Source of the DNA: Saprospiraceae bacterium
GTDB lineage: Bacteria; Bacteroidota; Bacteroidia; Chitinophagales; Saprospiraceae
NCBI GenBank assembly: GCA_021738725.1
Contig: JAIPBE010000021.1
Span: 1-54,588, forward strand
Reading direction: 5' to 3'
Length of the DNA: 54,588 nucleotides
Position 1 is the first letter of the stretch; each line of letters begins with the position of its first letter. This document shows, piece by piece, positions 43,496 through 53,039 of this stretch. Both the position numbers and the translations under genes were made by a program. The notes under the pieces are model-generated. The model was not told the origin of the DNA. It saw only the letters and a list, made by a program, of their open reading frames with translations, and searched no databases.

Positions 43496-44641
43496 TCAAT
43501 TAGACAGTTCTTTTTCAATGACCGCCTCTTCCATCCGCCTGGTCAGCTTTTTGACAATGGTAAACTCACTGAGGAATACGCGGGCTACGACACGCAGTAC
43601 AGTGTAGGTGGGGATGGCCAGGACCATGCCGGTGATGCCGCCAATCTTGGCACCGACCATGACAATAATGAAGATCTCCAGTGGGTGGGCGAGCACGCGA
43701 CTGCCCAGGATGAAGGGTTGAAAGATGAAGTTGTCGAGCAGCTGGACAATGGCAAAAGCACCAATGACCCGCCAGATAAGGGGCAACATCTGGGTATAGA
43801 AATCCAGATCCAGACTGGATGAGATGGTCATCAAGACCCCGAAAACCATCCCGATGATCGGACCTATGTAGGGGATCACATTGATCAATGCAGCAAAAAA
43901 GGCGATCAGGAAGGCATTGTTCACTCCGACGATCGTCAATAAGGTGGTCAGGAGAAATGTGATCAGGGTGATCTGAAGCAAGACCCCACCGAAGTAACGC
44001 GTCAAGAGCTCTGAAACCTCATCAATGACACGCCGTGTTCGTGAGTCATATTCCTGTGGCATCAGACTGGCGACAAATTCCATAAACAGGCCTTCCTCCC
44101 GTAGGAAGAAGAAGGAAATGAAGATCACACTGAACAGGCCGATGATCAGGGAGCCCGCAAGAGACAGACTCGAGGTAAAGAAACCACCGACTTTGGCTGG
44201 TTCAAACCAGGTCTTGAGCGTGGCGATCACCTGCTCTGACGGAGACCGGGTATCGCTGACCAGCCCCAGTTCGGTCAGACGCACATTCAACCGATTCAGT
44301 GGTTCTTCCAACGACTGGGCAATGGCCACGTAGTTGACCTTGGATATCGCGGCTGCCTGCTCCAGCAACATCGGAATGAAGATCCATCCCAATGCTCCCA
44401 GGATCCCAAAGAAGACGATGATCGTAATTGCCGCCCGAAGGCTGGACCCTGGCGTCCATTTATTGATCTGGACCTTCCGCATCAGGGACATCAGGGGCGC
44501 GCCGACCATGGATACGACCCATGCCAGGAGGATATAGGTCACGATATCGGTAAAGAAATAGATGATCAGCCCCATAAAGACCAGGGAAGCGATCAGGGCG
44601 ATAGTCCGACCTTGTTTGAGCGTAATCCACCATTTATTCAT
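43496..44641 (-). CDS. AI-2E family transporter (UPF0118)
   Basis: The permease has 381 residues from the ATG at 44641; a longer reading to 44866 adds 75 residues with no membrane features and crosses a repeat-like stretch. About eight membrane segments are present, including TIALIASLVFMGLIIYFF near the start and the conserved late segments FLIAFFAALINVIPYIGPII and LEIFIIVMVGAKIGGITGM. The family includes AI-2 exporter TqsA and Na+/H+ antiporters; the substrate is undefined here. A TACCTTTC close to the start may be a -7 element. Confidence 0.9.
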   Translation of the reverse strand: MNKWWITLKQGRTIALIASLVFMGLIIYFFTDIVTYILLAWVVSMVGAPLMSLMRKVQINKWTPGSSLRAAITIIVFFGILGALGWIFIPMLLEQAAAISKVNYVAIAQSLEEPLNRLNVRLTELGLVSDTRSPSEQVIATLKTWFEPAKVGGFFTSSLSLAGSLIIGLFSVIFISFFFLREEGLFMEFVASLMPQEYDSRTRRVIDEVSELLTRYFGGVLLQITLITFLLTTLLTIVGVNNAFLIAFFAALINVIPYIGPIIGMVFGVLMTISSSLDLDFYTQMLPLIWRVIGAFAIVQLLDNFIFQPFILGSRVLAHPLEIFIIVMVGAKIGGITGMVLAIPTYTVLRVVARVFLSEFTIVKKLTRRMEEAVIEKELSN

Positions 44642-44660
44642 GAGGGAAAGGTACGCAGTT

Positions 44661-44700
44661 GGAAGGTTATGAGGAAAGTTGGGGCGTTGAGGAGTGGAGG
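44661..44700 (+). repeat. Isolated copy of a GAGTTGAGGAG-type word repeat
   Basis: The segment reading ggttatgaggaaagtt then ggcgttgaggag is nearly the same as 53584-53615 near the right end of the window (ggttatgaggaaagtt, then atggagttgaggag). It lies just upstream of the AI-2E gene and does not code. The remainder of the gap to 44878 shows no gene. Confidence 0.5.
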
Positions 44701-44878
44701 AGAAAGGTAATGGGTGCTGGGGAGACTGTTCCATCATGTTTACCGACCATTTGCCATTTTGCACACAATGGGGCTGTTTTGTTTGATATGGAATTTCCCC
44801 GGGTGGCCGGGATCGCCCTATCTTGGCAGCCACACGCTTTGCTGAATCAGGCATCCATCCAATCATTAATCGAATTTT

Positions 44879-46126
44879 ATGAAGTACTCCAGTGTCGTTT
44901 TGATCCTATTTTTTATCCATGTTTCCGTCATGGCACAATGGACTCAGATTGCGTCTCCTCCGGAGGATTTCAGGACGGATCATTCCTTTGCCTTTGCCAT
45001 TCGGGATACCGGATACATTGTGGCAGGCAAGACATCCTCCGAACTGCGGGCTGACTTCTACCGCTATCTGCCCGGACAGGATGAATGGACCCAACTTCCC
45101 GATTTTCCCGGAGGCACTAGAGGCTTTGGCATCGGAGAAGTATGGGAAGATATCGCCTACTTCGGGTTTGGTGCCGGAATGCACCCGGATTCTACTGAGG
45201 AAGTGCAGAAAAATGATCTCTGGGCATTTGACCCCTCAACGAATGAATGGACAGAACTCAGTTCATGCCCATGTAGCCCCAGAATTCACCCTGCGTTCAT
45301 TACACATAAAGGCAATATTTATGTTGGCCTTGGAAGCAGCTCAGGAATTGGCAACCTGAATGATTGGTGGGTCTACAATATCGCCACGGACACCTGGGCT
45401 CAAAAGGCTGATTTGCCAAGCCATCCGAGGCATCATCCCTATCAATTTGCCATTGGAGATTATGTCTATGCCGGTTTTGGACACGGGAGTGTTGAACCCA
45501 AGATCTACGACACCTGGTACCAATACGATCCGGAGATGAACAGCTGGACAGAGGTGGCCAGCATGCCTGGTCAAGGGAGAGTAGCCGGCACCCAGTTCTC
45601 TCATAATGGGTTCGGATATGTATTGAGTGGAGACGGCGAAGATCATGACTCTATGGAAACAGGAGAATTCTGGCGGTATAACGCGGATTCCAATCAGTGG
45701 AATGAACTTCCTCCCCACCCGGGATCCTCGAGATGGGCGCCTGCCTCCTTTATCATCAACAATGAAGTGTATCTGATCAATGGACCGTCTTTCGGAGATT
45801 ACCAGGTTGAATCTTACAAGTACGACCTGGGCGATCCGACCACTGGTACAGTCGTTCTAGAGGATCAGAACCTCCACCTGGAGATCTATCCAAATCCATT
45901 TTCAAGTGATCTGACCATCCAGTGGAAGATGGCCCCCACTCTACCTCTGGATCCGCTGATCGTCAAAGTGATGGATGCACAGGGTCGGCAGATCCTTGAA
46001 TCCAATCTGGATTCGGATTCACATGTCCTACTGTTGGGATGGATTCCGGCAGGCCAGTATTTTCTGGAACTGCAATCCGGAAACCAGCTGCTTGCCACTC
46101 GGAAGATCCTGAAGACGAACAACTGA
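44879..46126 (+). CDS. Kelch-repeat protein with T9SS sorting domain
   Basis: The protein has 415 residues. A signal peptide (VVLILFFIHVSVMAQ) is followed by about six Kelch blades (residues about 25-320) recognised by repeated units such as FYRYLPGQDEWTQLPDFPGG, WAFDPSTNEWTEL, YNIATDTWAQKADLP and YDPEMNSWTEVASMPG. These fold as a beta-propeller. The C-terminal 80 residues (LEIYPNPFSSDLTIQWKM and GQYFLELQSG) are a type A T9SS sorting domain. It is likely a secreted or surface-bound binding protein; the ligand is unknown. Confidence 0.9.
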   Translation: MKYSSVVLILFFIHVSVMAQWTQIASPPEDFRTDHSFAFAIRDTGYIVAGKTSSELRADFYRYLPGQDEWTQLPDFPGGTRGFGIGEVWEDIAYFGFGAGMHPDSTEEVQKNDLWAFDPSTNEWTELSSCPCSPRIHPAFITHKGNIYVGLGSSSGIGNLNDWWVYNIATDTWAQKADLPSHPRHHPYQFAIGDYVYAGFGHGSVEPKIYDTWYQYDPEMNSWTEVASMPGQGRVAGTQFSHNGFGYVLSGDGEDHDSMETGEFWRYNADSNQWNELPPHPGSSRWAPASFIINNEVYLINGPSFGDYQVESYKYDLGDPTTGTVVLEDQNLHLEIYPNPFSSDLTIQWKMAPTLPLDPLIVKVMDAQGRQILESNLDSDSHVLLLGWIPAGQYFLELQSGNQLLATRKILKTNN

Positions 46127-46385
46127 TCAAGCACGTGGTAACGGCCACACTCACGCCCTCAGGCAGGTCACGAAAAGTTGGTAGAAGACGGAACAGCATC
46201 GCAGTCAGACAGACAAATAAAAACCCTCCAATAGATCCGGGTGTATCCTATAGTGAACTTGAATTAACGCGAATTTTTTATATTCGATGTCAGGCCGCCC
46301 CTGCTTGACGTGATTTTCTCCTGATCATTTTCAGAGTGGTGTCTGATCATGTCATGAAAGATTACACTTTACAATTCGATTCATT
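46127..46385. other. Intergenic region, no gene seen
   Basis: This 259-bp gap holds the upstream region of the following lipoprotein gene. A repeated ctgatca word appears near 46320-46350. No hairpin with a T-run or clear promoter pair was recognised. Confidence 0.4.
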
Positions 46386-47543
46386 ATGAAAATATTCCGA
46401 CTGATTTCCATAGCCTTCATTGCGCTGACCTATTTCGGTTGCAGTGATGGCAACACCCAACAAACTGTAGCGGACCAGACATCAGAAGGAGCAGGTATCG
46501 CATCGAATTCTATAGAAGACCTGTTCAAGCGATCCATGGAGGATGTTGAACCGACGAAATATCATGAGTTTATTGATCCTAACAATGGACTGGTCCAAGC
46601 TCGATATCCCATTCCGAAAAGCTGGAAGGTCCACCACCCGGACGATCCGATCTATATTGAAGGTCCTGGCAAATTGACCGTGTACAAGGCCGTCACAGAA
46701 AATTTTGCCTGGAGCACAAATCCCATGATGCAACAGACTCTCCAGATGAATGGTCAGCGAATTGCGCAACCGATGAATACGCAACAGGTGCTGCGTCAGA
46801 TGGTGCAGCCAAATGCAGAAGCCCAGGGGTATACATTGTTAAAGACCTATCCTTTGCCCGAGGTGTCGGGACTTTGGCAACGATTGATCAATGCAATGCC
46901 GAACACGGGCTCCGTTCGACGCGTGGAGGCGCTTGGTACAGAATGGACTACGGGAAACGGAAGGAAGTCTCTCATTGTGCTGGTACAACATCAAGTCGCA
47001 CAACAGCAAACAGTATTCTGGACGGTTCAGACCACCGAAATGGAAGTAGATCCATCACAATTTGACCAGGCAAAAACAGCTTATTTCTATTCATCTGCAA
47101 ATGCCCAACTCAACCCGCAATGGATCCAGTACATGAATGGAAAATTGGTTGGCGATATTCAAAAATCAAATCAGTTCTGGGCACAAGCGACAGCGCAGAG
47201 TGCGGCGGCACATCAACAACGCATGAGTGCCATCGCAGCGCGCGGTCAAACCGCACTGTCTACCGGTAAAACCTATAGTGACATTTTGGATATATCTCAT
47301 CAGGGCTACCTCAACAGAAGTAGCATCAATGATGCCGGTCACGCCAAAACCGTTCGATCCATCAATGAAACCACCCTGATCGGAAATCACGAATCGGGTG
47401 AGCACTATGATGTCCCGGCGGGATCCAACTATTATTGGGTCTCTGGAGACGGATATTACCTGGGTACAGATAATGCACTCTTAGACCCCAATATTGATAA
47501 ACGCCTGAATGATAAGAACTGGACCAAATTTGCGCACGAATAA
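46386..47543 (+). CDS. Putative lipoprotein, function unknown
   Basis: The protein has 385 residues. A lipoprotein signal (LISIAFIALTYFGC) gives a lipidated Cys at residue 19. The body is not recognised. A region from about 60 to 250 resembles the mixed alpha/beta modules that precede ATPase-like lipoproteins (YPIPKSWKVHHPDDPIYIEG) but has no catalytic motif. Residues about 255-300 are Gln/Ala-rich and probably helical. The final part contains HYDVPAGSNYYWVSGDGYYL, which looks like a small beta domain. It has no operon partner. Confidence 0.7.
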   Translation: MKIFRLISIAFIALTYFGCSDGNTQQTVADQTSEGAGIASNSIEDLFKRSMEDVEPTKYHEFIDPNNGLVQARYPIPKSWKVHHPDDPIYIEGPGKLTVYKAVTENFAWSTNPMMQQTLQMNGQRIAQPMNTQQVLRQMVQPNAEAQGYTLLKTYPLPEVSGLWQRLINAMPNTGSVRRVEALGTEWTTGNGRKSLIVLVQHQVAQQQTVFWTVQTTEMEVDPSQFDQAKTAYFYSSANAQLNPQWIQYMNGKLVGDIQKSNQFWAQATAQSAAAHQQRMSAIAARGQTALSTGKTYSDILDISHQGYLNRSSINDAGHAKTVRSINETTLIGNHESGEHYDVPAGSNYYWVSGDGYYLGTDNALLDPNIDKRLNDKNWTKFAHE

Positions 47544-47702
47544 GGACATCGTACGGATCAACTTTAGCTCAAAATTGGATACCGGGCCAGGACTGGATGA
47601 GGCTGCACAAAAAGAGCCTCTGTCATATGTCAAACTTCAGATGCGCCAAAGCTATGCGCTTGGAAGAGGCACAGACTATTCCTTTGTGTAAGAATTTAAT
47701 GA

Positions 47703-48623
47703 TCAGTCGTTTGCAACAGTCTCCATCAGCTTCTCCCACCCTGCCCGCTTGACCGGGGTTTGCCCAAAGACTTGGTTAAAAACATCCTCGGTCATTTCCG
47801 TCCAATCGGTAGAGGTCATGGAGAGTAGATCCGGATGCGGCTCGAAGGCCGGCTCAGCATGACGTTGTGCAAATCGGTTCCAGGGACAAACGTCTTGGCA
47901 GATATCGCATCCGAAGGCCCAGCCGCTCAGTTTGTCCTGGAATGCTTCCGGGATGGCCTCCCGAAGTTCAATGGTCAGATAGGAAATACATTTCGAGCCA
48001 TCCAAGACATAGCCAGAAGGGGAAATCGCCTCTGTGGGGCAGGCATCAATACATTTTGTACAGGTCCCGCAGTAGTCCTTGATCGGAGGATCCGGTTCCA
48101 GGGGAAGGTCGATGATCAATTCTGCCAGGAAGAAGTAGCTCCCCACATCCCGGTTGATCAATAAGGTGTGTTTGCCCACCCAGCCCATGCCGGATCGGCG
48201 TGCCCAGTCGCGTTCCAGAACCGGGCCTGAATCGACAAAAACCCGCCCCTGCAGGTCACCGTATTCGTCTTTCAACCAGCGGAACAATTCCTTCAGTTTA
48301 CGCCGCACCACTTTGTGGTAATCCTCCCCATATGCGTACTGACTGACCCGAGGTGCATCCGGGTGTTCAGGCCCTAGTGGGTTATGGTAGTTGTATCCCA
48401 GACAGATGACACTTCTGGCTCCCGGCACCAGTTTGGTCGGATCTGTTCGCAGGTCAAAATGGTTGGCCATATACCCCATTTTCCCATGATACCCCCGATT
48501 CAGCCAATCCTCCAAACGACGGGCTTCTGCATCCATTGGTTCCGCCTTCGCTACAGAGCAGAGGAAGAAGCCCATGTCGGCTGCTCTGGCCTTCAGGGCA
48601 GATGTGGAATGCGATTGGAACAT
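47703..48623 (-). CDS. queG: Epoxyqueuosine reductase
   Basis: QueG reduces epoxyqueuosine to queuosine in tRNA wobble positions using cobalamin and iron-sulfur clusters; 306 residues from the ATG at 48623. Motifs are VDSGPVLERDWARRSGMGW (with the catalytic Asp) at about 132-150 and two [4Fe-4S] motifs, CGTCTKCIDACP and CDICQDVCPW. A reading extended to 48881 would run through non-coding repeats and is rejected. The absence of the C-terminal HEAT domain makes it the short form. Confidence 0.93.
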   Translation of the reverse strand: MFQSHSTSALKARAADMGFFLCSVAKAEPMDAEARRLEDWLNRGYHGKMGYMANHFDLRTDPTKLVPGARSVICLGYNYHNPLGPEHPDAPRVSQYAYGEDYHKVVRRKLKELFRWLKDEYGDLQGRVFVDSGPVLERDWARRSGMGWVGKHTLLINRDVGSYFFLAELIIDLPLEPDPPIKDYCGTCTKCIDACPTEAISPSGYVLDGSKCISYLTIELREAIPEAFQDKLSGWAFGCDICQDVCPWNRFAQRHAEPAFEPHPDLLSMTSTDWTEMTEDVFNQVFGQTPVKRAGWEKLMETVAND

Positions 48624-48640
48624 GACGTAAAGATAGGGCG

Positions 48641-48908
48641 GTTGTCGGTTGTCAATTGTCAGTTGTCGGTTGTCAGTTATCAGTTTTGAGGAAAGGTGCA
48701 GCCGTTTGGGCAGGTAAAGGGTAAAAGGTAAAGGGCCAAAAACGCTTGGCCGAATACAGGATTCCTGCGTTCTTGCGTTCCTGCGTTCCTGATTCCAGGT
48801 TCCTGGTTGAGCCTGTGTCAATGCCTGGCTAGAGTTATCCGTTTTAGTATTGGGATTTGGTGCTTGTGATTTATTTGTCATTTGGGATTTGCAATTTGGT
48901 GCTTCCCC
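48641..48908. repeat. Word-repeat unit, copy 1
   Basis: The unit consists of consecutive blocks: (1) 7-mers of the type TTGTCAG/TTGTCGG, (2) a fixed core tttgaggaaaggtgcagccg and a gggtaaaaggtaaagggcc segment, (3) ccgaatacaggattcctgcg then 8-9-mer CCTGCGTTC words, (4) ggttcctggttgag, (5) gggatttg and ttatttg words ending ggtgcttcccc. It starts right beside the queG start codon and includes its probable promoter. Confidence 0.85.
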
Positions 48909-49200
48909 TGTCAGTTGTCAGTTGTCGGTTGTCAGTTGTCAGTTGTCAGCTTTGAGGAAAGGTGCAGCCGTTTGGGCAGGTAAAGGGTAAAAGGTAAAGG
49001 GCCAAAAACGCTTTGGCCGAATACAGGATTCCTGCGTTCCTGCGTTCCTGCCTGCCAGCCGGAGGCTGGGTTCCTGGTTCCTGGTTGAGGCCGTGTCAAT
49101 GCCTGATTAGCGTTGACCGTTTGGAATTTGACATTTGAGTTTTGGGATTTATTTGTGATTTGATTTTTGTGATTTGGGATTTGCAATTTGGTGCTTCCCC
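48909..49200. repeat. Word-repeat unit, copy 2
   Basis: This has the same blocks as copy 1 and abuts it directly. It differs by an inserted palindromic piece, gcctgccagccggaggctgg (about 49050-49070), itself a REP-like sequence, and by a changed number of 7-mers. Confidence 0.85.
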
Positions 49201-49235
49201 TGTCGGTTGTCGATTACCAGTTTGACCTCAGAATA

Positions 49236-49385
49236 CAACGCTTGGCCGTTCAAGGTTCAAGCGCTGCTCTCACGAGCACGCTGTTCAAGGTTCAACGTGA
49301 TGTTCGTTCATCCTGGTTCGGGGACGGAATAATGGGTGAAACGAGGGTGAGAGAAAGTAACCAAATCAACCGTTTCGGACATTCG
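49236..49385. repeat. Second repeat family (R2), copy 1
   Basis: A block of about 150 bp that recurs at 50116-50265. It contains two direct copies of gttcaaggttcaa and the constant segment gtgatgttcgttcatcctgg, followed by gggtgaaacgagggtgaga and ggacattcg. It does not code. Confidence 0.85.
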
Positions 49386-49440
49386 CTTTTGGGAATTGGG
49401 ATTTATTTGTCATTTGGGATTTGCAATTTGGTGCTTCCCC

Positions 49441-49704
49441 TGTCAGTTGTCAGTTGTCAGTTATCAGTTTTGAGGAAAGGTGGATCCGTTTGGGCAGGTA
49501 AAGGGTAAAAGGTAATGGGCCAAAAACGCTTTGGCCGAATACAGGATTCCTGCGCTCCTGCGTTCCTGCCTGCCAGCCGGAGGCTGGGTTCCTGGTTCCT
49601 GGTTGAGGCCGTGTCAATACCTGATTAGCGTTGTCCGTTTGGAATTTGACATTTGAGTTTTGGGATTTATTTGTGATTTGATTTTTGTGATTTGGGATTT
49701 ACCC
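49441..49704. repeat. Word-repeat unit, copy 3
   Basis: This has the same block order as copy 2, including the gcctgccagccggaggctgg insert. It is very close to copy 2 along most of its length and ends with gggatttaccc. Confidence 0.85.
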
Positions 49705-49855
49705 TGTCGGTTGTCATTTTGGAGTGATGAATCAGGGGTAGTATAAACGAATAAACCCATAAACGAATAAACGAATACAGGATTCCTGCGTTCCTGGTTC
49801 CTGCGTTCCTGGTTCCTGGTTGAGGCCGTGTCAATACCTGACCTGCGTTGCCCCT
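49705..49855. repeat. Word-repeat unit, partial copy 4
   Basis: This partial copy keeps the leading 7-mers, the ccgaat-type caggattcctgcgttcctgg block and the ggttgaggccgtgtcaatac segment. The central core is replaced by AAACGAATA/ATAAACGAAT words. From 49856 to 50115 no gene is seen. Confidence 0.75.
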
Positions 49856-50115
49856 AATGCGTCTTCGAGGCCAAAAATGGGCCGAAAACAAAGGGTTTAA
49901 CAGCTTTACCATAGCAAAACCCTGGCTTACATACGGAGTAAACACGGACTAAATCAACCTGACATACGGATAGAAGGTGTCCGACACTGGATGAGCCTGA
50001 TCCGATTTACCTGCCTGGGAGTTCCTGCAAGCATGGTTTCACTTTCCTACCTGCAAGCCGGAGGCTTGTGTTCCTTGCTTGTATGGCGGAGGCACGGTTC
50101 CAGGTGGGCCAATCT

Positions 50116-50265
50116 CAAACGTTGGGCAGTTCAAGGTTCAAGGCTCAGCTGACGCTGATCTTGTTCAAGGTTCAACGTGATGTTCGTTCATCCTGGTTCA
50201 GGGACGGAAAAATGGGTGAAACGAGGGTGAGACAAGGCAGCCTACTCAACCGTTTTGGACATTCG
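50116..50265. repeat. Second repeat family (R2), copy 2
   Basis: This matches 49236-49385 over its full length with scattered substitutions in the first 50 bp and a nearly identical second half. A further tail of GATTTG-type words (50266-50340) leads into the P-type ATPase gene. Confidence 0.85.
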
Positions 50266-50378
50266 TTTTTGGTTTTTGATTTTTATTTGGGATTTGTCTT
50301 TTGGAATTTGGGATTTACCCTGTCGGTTGTCGGTTTTGGGAAAAGCAGAAATCAGTTTCCCAGCATAAGATCACAAGC

Positions 50379-52991
50379 ATGCCTCGTGCATTCCTGCCCG
50401 TGCTGAAGAGCATTTCAATTGAACATGCGGATGTAGTGGGAATTAATCCTTCAGGAAACTGGCTTACTCTATCTTCGCTCACTGAATCATTCAAATTGAA
50501 CGAACCCAATCAGACCTCATTTACTGGCCTTACTGAAGAGGAGGTAGTCCGACTGCGTGAGCTGCATGGGGAGAATATATCTGTACAAGGAAAGAGCACA
50601 TTTTGGAATGCCGTGGTGCCGGTCATCACTGAACCGATGTTCCTTTTATTGGCGGCGGCTTGTCTCCTCTATGCCATTTTAGGAGAAGTGCCCGAATCCA
50701 TCACCATGGGAGTGGCACTGGTGTTTGTCGCCGGAATCTCCATTTTTCAGGATTTGAGGAGCCAGAGAGCCGTCAAAGCACTGGGTCGGATCACGGCAGT
50801 GCAGGCGAAAGTGATCCGTAGCGGAATACGCCGTGAAGTGCCTGTCCGAGAGATCGTGGTAGGCGACCTCATCATCTGCGAGGAGGGGATGATCGTCCCG
50901 GCGGATGCGCAGATTGTATCGACCAATGATCTGGCCATGAATGAAGCGATCCTCACCGGAGAATCTCTGGCTGTAGAAAAGCAAATAGACAGCCAGATAC
51001 TGCAGGGCACCCTGGTCGTCCGAGGATATTGTACAGCCAGAGTGACCGCCGTTGGTAGTGGGACCACTCTTGGCGGAATTGGCCTGTCCCTGAAAAACGT
51101 GGACAAAACGCGAACTCCGCTGCAGCAACAAGTGGATCGATTCGTCAGACTCATGGTGGTGGTCGGCAGCATCGCTTTTCTATTTGTCACCATTTATCAT
51201 GCATGGGCCACCGGGAGTTTGATCCACGGACTTCTGCATGGACTGACCATGGCCATGTCTGTTCTTCCCGAAGAGATCCCTGTAGCGCTGACCACATTTA
51301 TGGCGATGGGCGCCTACCGTCTCCTCCGCCATGGCATTATCGCCCGCCAACCACAAACTGTCGAAACATTGGGTGCAGCGACGGTCATCTGTTTTGATAA
51401 AACCGGGACACTGACTGGAAATCGCATGCAGGTCGTTCATGTCTGGGACGCCAGAAACGACAGTGTCCTGGATTACGGCACATCTTCACCCGCTTCTGAG
51501 ATTCTCGATATGGCGATGTGGTCCAGTGAAACTTCCCCTTTTGATCCGATGGAACAATCCATCCATGATCATTATGAAAGGAGTGCCGCCATTGACGAAC
51601 GACCTGCATTTCACATGATCCATGAATTTCCGCTGGCCGGAAAACCTCCGGTGATGACCCATTTGTGGGAAGACGATAACGGCAACCGCCGGATCGCATG
51701 TAAAGGTGGCGTCGAAGGAGTCCTGTTCCTGTGCCAGGTTGACGATGATATACGAAACCAGACCCTCAAGAAAGCAGAAGCCTTCGCCAGGAAGGGTTAT
51801 CGTATCCTGGGTGTTGCCCGGGGAATATGGAGTGAAGAGAACATGCCAGAAAAGCAGGAACAGATCTCTTTTCACTTCCTCGGTCTCATCGTTTTTGCAG
51901 ATCCGCCTGAGGACCATATTCCGGGGGTAATCAAGGGCTTCCAGGATGCCGGACTGGGTGTCCGTATCATCACCGGAGATCATCCTGCCACCGCTGTAGC
52001 AATTGCCGGTCAGGTGGGCTTCCCTTCCAGTGATGTACTGACTGGCGATCAGATCGATCAATACTCAGACGCAGCGCTCGTGGAGGCGATCAAAGGTGTA
52101 CTCGTTTTCGCCAGAGTGAGACCCGATACCAAGTTGCGCATCATCAGAGCGCTCCAGGCCTCGGGAGAAATCGTGGCGATGACCGGTGATGGAGTCAACG
52201 ATGCCCCGGCTTTAAAGGCTGCACATATTGGCATCGCCATGGGAAAGCGGGGTACCGAGGTGGCGAAAGGCGCGGCTGGCCTGATCCTGTCAAATGATAA
52301 CCTGGGGACCATGCTGGAAGCCGTGCAGATCGGGAGAGGGATTCATGCCAACCTTCGCAAGGCTATTCGTTATATTATCTCCATACATATCCCCATCATA
52401 CTGTTGGTCATGCTACCCATCCTTCTTGGCTGGCTTCCAAGCATGCTTTTTTCTCCGATCCATGTCATTTTTCTCGAACTGATCATGGGCCCCACCTGCT
52501 CTATTATCTATGAAAATGAACCCATCCGGCAGGCCACCCGAAATCAGCCTTCTGACTCAAAAAGGAAAAATCTGCTTTCTCGACCGGAACTGGGTTTGAC
52601 CATCCTGCAGGGGGTCATGATCACGCTGGCATGTCTGGTTGCCGGTTGGCTGACCTTCCATCAGAACGCAGGTGAGACGATGATCCGAACGTCTATATTC
52701 AGCACACTGATCCTGAGCAATATCTTCCTGACTCTTGCCAATCGTTCCTTCCATGTAACGATCATGCAAACGATCCGGTGGCGCAACACATTGTTGCCCT
52801 GGATTATTGGCATCTCCCTGTTCCTGTGGCTCAGTATGCTGTACGTACCCTTCCTGAATGTTCTGTTTCATCTATCCCCGCCACAACCTTCTGATCTGAT
52901 CCTGCCATTGATCCTGGCTGCGATCGGTACGCTGTGGGTAGAAGTATGGAAAGCATCGCGCAAGGTTAGACAAGATCACATTGCTCATTAA
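50379..52991 (+). CDS. P-type cation-translocating ATPase
   Basis: The ATPase has 870 residues from the ATG at 50379; an in-frame start at 50301 lies in repeats. Markers are TGES (193-196, actuator domain), SVLPEEIPVALTTF in TM4 (PEEIP at 297-301), the phosphorylation motif DKTGTLT with D340, and TGDGVNDAPALK in the P-domain. TM1-2 (about 76-125) and six C-terminal helices give a P2-like topology. The PEEIP ion-site variant differs from the PEGLP of Ca2+ ATPases, so the ion could be Ca2+, Mn2+ or H+. An N-terminal cation ATPase domain (LTEEEVVRLRELHGEN) is present. Confidence 0.92.
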   Translation: MPRAFLPVLKSISIEHADVVGINPSGNWLTLSSLTESFKLNEPNQTSFTGLTEEEVVRLRELHGENISVQGKSTFWNAVVPVITEPMFLLLAAACLLYAILGEVPESITMGVALVFVAGISIFQDLRSQRAVKALGRITAVQAKVIRSGIRREVPVREIVVGDLIICEEGMIVPADAQIVSTNDLAMNEAILTGESLAVEKQIDSQILQGTLVVRGYCTARVTAVGSGTTLGGIGLSLKNVDKTRTPLQQQVDRFVRLMVVVGSIAFLFVTIYHAWATGSLIHGLLHGLTMAMSVLPEEIPVALTTFMAMGAYRLLRHGIIARQPQTVETLGAATVICFDKTGTLTGNRMQVVHVWDARNDSVLDYGTSSPASEILDMAMWSSETSPFDPMEQSIHDHYERSAAIDERPAFHMIHEFPLAGKPPVMTHLWEDDNGNRRIACKGGVEGVLFLCQVDDDIRNQTLKKAEAFARKGYRILGVARGIWSEENMPEKQEQISFHFLGLIVFADPPEDHIPGVIKGFQDAGLGVRIITGDHPATAVAIAGQVGFPSSDVLTGDQIDQYSDAALVEAIKGVLVFARVRPDTKLRIIRALQASGEIVAMTGDGVNDAPALKAAHIGIAMGKRGTEVAKGAAGLILSNDNLGTMLEAVQIGRGIHANLRKAIRYIISIHIPIILLVMLPILLGWLPSMLFSPIHVIFLELIMGPTCSIIYENEPIRQATRNQPSDSKRKNLLSRPELGLTILQGVMITLACLVAGWLTFHQNAGETMIRTSIFSTLILSNIFLTLANRSFHVTIMQTIRWRNTLLPWIIGISLFLWLSMLYVPFLNVLFHLSPPQPSDLILPLILAAIGTLWVEVWKASRKVRQDHIAH

Positions 52992-53039
52992 GGGATCATA
53001 CCCATTTGAAAATCCTATATTAATATCCAATTTATTGTG

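Noticed and set aside
44642-44866. 75-residue N-terminal extension of the AI-2E transporter
   Set aside because: It has no membrane features, crosses a word-repeat segment, and the ATG at 44641 gives the family start.
48624-48881. 86-residue N-terminal extension of queG
   Set aside because: It translates the word-repeat unit; the family start fits the ATG at 48623.
48641-50340. CRISPR array
   Set aside because: The repeats are long, composite and of variable length, without uniform 30-40 bp spacers or a leader, and no cas gene is present.
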